Made by a program: the position numbers and the translations under genes
Assembly (NCBI RefSeq): GCF_025141175.1
Contig: NZ_CP081155.1
Location: forward strand, 766,001 to 830,000
Length of the DNA: 64,000 bases
Source of the DNA: Jannaschia sp. M317
GTDB lineage: Bacteria > Pseudomonadota > Alphaproteobacteria > Rhodobacterales > Rhodobacteraceae
Reading direction: 5' to 3'
The notes under the pieces: generated by a model
The model's input: the letters and a program-made list of their open reading frames with translations, nothing else
Databases searched by the model: none
What the model was told of the DNA's origin: nothing
Shown: positions 61,579 through 64,000 of the stretch, in pieces
How the letters are laid out: every line of letters starts with the position of its first letter
Position numbering within the stretch: the stretch's first letter is position 1

Positions 61579-63090
61579 ATGGAAATGGTGGAATCGACGA
61601 TCTGGCTGGTCGAGGTCCTGGCTGTGATCTTCATCGTGGCGATCGGGGCGGCTGTCCTGGTCGCGGTGGTCCTGTTCGTCGCGGACCGGATACAGACCGA
61701 GGACGCCATTCGCCGCAACTATCCGGTCATTGGCCGGTTCCGGCATCTGTTCACGGAGCTTGGCGAATTCTTCCGCCAGTACTTCTTTGCCATGGACCGC
61801 GAAGAACTGCCGTTCAACCGGGCCCAACGGGATTGGGTCAAGCGGTCGTCCAACGGTGAATCGAACACCGTCGCCTTCGGGTCGACCCGCAACATTGCGG
61901 CACCGGGCACGCCCTTGTTCATCAACGCGGCCTTTCCCCCGCTGGACCAGCAGGCCGCCAAGACCGAGCCGATGATAATCGGCCCCACCGCACGGCACCC
62001 CTATGTCGCGGGGTCCATCTTCAACCTGTCGGGGATGAGCTATGGCGCGATTTCCAAGCCTGCGGTTCAGGCGCTGAGTCGGGGTTGCAAGGAAGCGGAG
62101 ATCTGGATGAACACCGGAGAGGGGGGCCTGTCGGAGTACCACCTGGAGGGGGGCTGCGACCTCGTCTATCAGATCGGCACCGCCAAGTTCGGGGTCCGCG
62201 ACGCCGACGGCAACCTGTCGGAGGAAAAGCTGCGCGAGATGGCGGCGCATCCGCAGGTCAAGATGTTCGAGCTGAAGCTGGCGCAGGGTGCCAAGCCCGG
62301 CAAGGGCGGCATTCTGCCTGCTGCCAAGGTCACACCGGAGATCGCCAAGATCCGGGGACTGCAACCCGGTCAGGCCGGGATCAGCCCCAATCGCCATGCG
62401 GAGGCATCCAACGTCGATGAACTGCTGGATCTGATTGTGCGCCTGCGCGAGGTGTCGGGCAAACCCGTCGGCATCAAGACCGTGGGGGGCGCGAAGGAGC
62501 CGTTCGAGGACCTGTTCGAGCGGATCAACGCGCGCGGCCTGGACTGCGCACCCGATTTCATCACGTTGGACGGGGGGGAAGGCGGTACCGGTGCCGCACC
62601 GATGCCCCTGATCGACCTGGTGGGCATGTCGATTCGCGAATCCCTGCCCATGGTGTCGGGTCTGCGGGATGCGGCCGGGTTGAAGGGGCGCATCCGCCTG
62701 ATCGCCAGCGGCAAGCTGGTCAATCCCGGCGATGTGGCCTGGGCCCTGGCCGCCGGGGCGGATTTCGTGGTCAGCGCGCGGGGGTTCATGTTCTCGCTTG
62801 GCTGTATCCAGGCGCTGAAGTGCAACAAGAACACCTGCCCCACCGGCATCACCACCCACGACCCCCGGTTCCAGAAGGGGCTGGTGGTCGAAGACAAGTG
62901 GCGCAAGGTTGCCCGCTATGCCCTGGGGATCATCGAGGAAGTCGAGATCATCGCCCATTCCGTCGGCGTCACCGAACCGCGCCAGATGCGGCGCCGGCAT
63001 GTGCGCCTGGTGCAGCCCGACGGTACCTCCATCCCCATGCACGAGGTCCACAAACGCCCGGAGCTGGAGACACGGGTCGCGGCGGAATGA
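61579..63090 (+). CDS. FMN-binding glutamate-synthase-family membrane protein
   Basis: A 503-residue protein with an N-terminal membrane helix (about 5-32, STIWLVEVLAVIFIVAIGAA) and a glutamate-synthase FMN/iron-sulfur barrel. NTGEGGLSEYHLEGGCDLVY, KPGKGGILPAAKVTPEIAKI, KTVGGAKEPFEDLFE, LDGGEGGTGAAPMPLID and LIASGKLVNPGDVAWALAAG are barrel motifs; C409, C415 and C420 (CIQALKCNKNTC) fit the 3Fe-4S cluster. There is no amidotransferase domain, so it is not a full GOGAT. Related membrane-linked members have unknown substrates. Confidence 0.88.
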   Translation: MEMVESTIWLVEVLAVIFIVAIGAAVLVAVVLFVADRIQTEDAIRRNYPVIGRFRHLFTELGEFFRQYFFAMDREELPFNRAQRDWVKRSSNGESNTVAFGSTRNIAAPGTPLFINAAFPPLDQQAAKTEPMIIGPTARHPYVAGSIFNLSGMSYGAISKPAVQALSRGCKEAEIWMNTGEGGLSEYHLEGGCDLVYQIGTAKFGVRDADGNLSEEKLREMAAHPQVKMFELKLAQGAKPGKGGILPAAKVTPEIAKIRGLQPGQAGISPNRHAEASNVDELLDLIVRLREVSGKPVGIKTVGGAKEPFEDLFERINARGLDCAPDFITLDGGEGGTGAAPMPLIDLVGMSIRESLPMVSGLRDAAGLKGRIRLIASGKLVNPGDVAWALAAGADFVVSARGFMFSLGCIQALKCNKNTCPTGITTHDPRFQKGLVVEDKWRKVARYALGIIEEVEIIAHSVGVTEPRQMRRRHVRLVQPDGTSIPMHEVHKRPELETRVAAE

Positions 63091-63188
63091 CGGCTCGCGC
63101 CCGGTGACGATTGCGTGAAGGGCAAACCTTTCGGCCCCGAAAGGCGCTATGTGGAACAGACAAATGTCCTGAACCCCGGAGTGCCCCC

Positions 63189-64000
63189 ATGCTCAAACCA
63201 GATCTGACCTCTGCCGATGTGTCGCCCAAGGCGGCCTGGTTGAACCGCCGCCAGATCATCGCGGCCATGGGGGCCGGATCCCTGGTCGGCCTGCCCGCAC
63301 AGGCCGCCGAGTTGGAGCCGAACACGCTGGAGCAGATCCGCAGCTACAACAACTTCTACGAGTTCGGGTTGGGCAAGGATGACCCGGCGCGCAATGCCGG
63401 CGCGATGCAGACCTCGCCCTGGACGGTCAAGATCGACGGGCTGGTGGACAATCCCGGCGACTATGAACTGGCCGACCTGATCGGAGACATCCCGACGGAG
63501 GAGCGGATCTATCGGTTCCGCTGTGTCGAGGCCTGGTCGATGGTGATCCCCTGGAACGGGTTCGAGTTGAACAAGCTGCTGACCAAGGTGGGTGTGCAGC
63601 CGGGGGCGAAGTACGTCGCCTTCGAGACGGCCGTCTTGCCGGATGTGATGCCGGGGGTACGCAGGCCGTTCCTGGACTGGCCCTATCGCGAAGGGCTGCG
63701 CCTGGATGAGGCGATGCATCCACTGACCCTGATGGCGACGGGCATCTACGGCGAACCGATGGCCAACCAGAACGGCGCGCCGATGCGTCTGGTGGTGCCC
63801 TGGAAGTATGGCTTCAAGTCGATCAAGACGATTGTCCGCATCTCGCTGGTCGCCGAACAACCCTATGCCACGTGGGAGGCGACAAACCCGCGCGAGTACG
63901 GCTTTTACGCCAACGTGAACCCGGACGTGGATCACCCCCGCTGGTCCCAGGCCACCGAGCGGGTGATCGGCGGCGGCTTCTTCGCCGACAAGATCGATAC
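63189..64000 (+). CDS. msrP: Protein-methionine-sulfoxide reductase catalytic subunit MsrP (truncated by window edge)
   Basis: The first 270 codons are present. A twin-arginine signal ([14 protein letters not shown]20-R21, cut near AQAAE) sends the folded molybdenum protein to the periplasm. [18 protein letters not shown] (about 110-127) contains the molybdenum-coordinating Cys112, and [21 protein letters not shown] is the sulfite-oxidase-fold block typical of YedY/MsrP. It repairs oxidised methionines in periplasmic proteins using electrons from the haem protein MsrQ, expected just downstream but outside the window. Confidence 0.93.
   Translation, partial: MLKPDLTSADVSPKAAWLNRRQIIAAMGAGSLVGLPAQAAELEPNTLEQIRSYNNFYEFGLGKDDPARNAGAMQTSPWTVKIDGLVDNPGDYELADLIGDIPTEERIYRFRCVEAWSMVIPWNGFELNKLLTKVGVQPGAKYVAFETAVLPDVMPGVRRPFLDWPYREGLRLDEAMHPLTLMATGIYGEPMANQNGAPMRLVVPWKYGFKSIKTIVRISLVAEQPYATWEATNPREYGFYANVNPDVDHPRWSQATERVIGGGFFADKID

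Overview
The window is a stretch of high-GC alphaproteobacterial chromosome, most likely from the order Rhodobacterales (Rhodobacteraceae/Roseobacteraceae). The evidence is the divergent RegB/RegA redox two-component pair, the minus-strand block regB - PAS protein - tsaE - amgK - murU - addB - addA - trxA, glnK-amtB, the AddAB (not RecBCD) recombination system, a TRAP-type binding protein and several short conserved families common in that group. The genus cannot be fixed from the sequence. Genes are packed tightly with many 4-base ATGA/GTGA overlaps. I found no rRNA, tRNA, CRISPR array, integrase or insertion sequence, so this reads as ordinary core chromosome. The longest gap without a gene is about 290 bases.

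Layout. 1-4.7 kb: surface glycan glycosyltransferases (the first cut by the left edge), a sulfotransferase-like protein and small genes. 4.8-7.8 kb: UMF1-type transporter, MepA endopeptidase and an exported phytase-like esterase in one overlapping run. 8-16.9 kb: LOG-family protein, threonine dehydratase-like enzyme, dapD and dapE of lysine/diaminopimelate synthesis, YaaA, RecQ. 17-20.6 kb: lone TRAP binding protein, RsmD, ferredoxin-reductase-like flavoprotein, peroxiredoxin. 20.6-24.1 kb: an arginine/ornithine degradation unit (Lrp regulator divergent from arginase, CtlX, ornithine cyclodeaminase). 24.1-28.8 kb: GT1 glycosyltransferase, MscS channel, PhhB, FemAB-like protein, phosphodiesterase, RidA. 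29-34.5 kb: type I secretion ABC/adaptor pair and a class A penicillin-binding protein. 34.7-37.6 kb: glnK-amtB, a Pr6Pr-type membrane protein, thioredoxin. 37.7-50.2 kb: DNA repair (AddAB), cell-wall recycling (AmgK/MurU), TsaE, a PAS protein and RegBA. 50.2-53.7 kb: small genes and ahcY. 53.9-56.1 kb: two exported acidic PRC-barrel paralogues, the second with a long nonapeptide repeat. 56.2-64 kb: extensin-like protein, ClpB, fasciclin protein, a glutamate-synthase-like flavoprotein, and MsrP cut by the right edge.

Most interesting points: (i) the exported protein at 54763-56100, which has five DxDG-type motifs, then thirteen uninterrupted proline-anchored nonapeptides, then a PRC barrel, next to a repeat-free paralogue; (ii) a perfect TTAA-N7-TTAA CtrA-type site in front of the PAS gene; (iii) a palindromic repeat family at gene ends (two full copies and one half copy), one of which supplies the last codons of yaaA and another of which sits beside four consecutive hairpins; (iv) a 46-residue membrane peptide with a His/Cys tail. 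Functional statements rest on family motifs recognised by eye; no database search was run.
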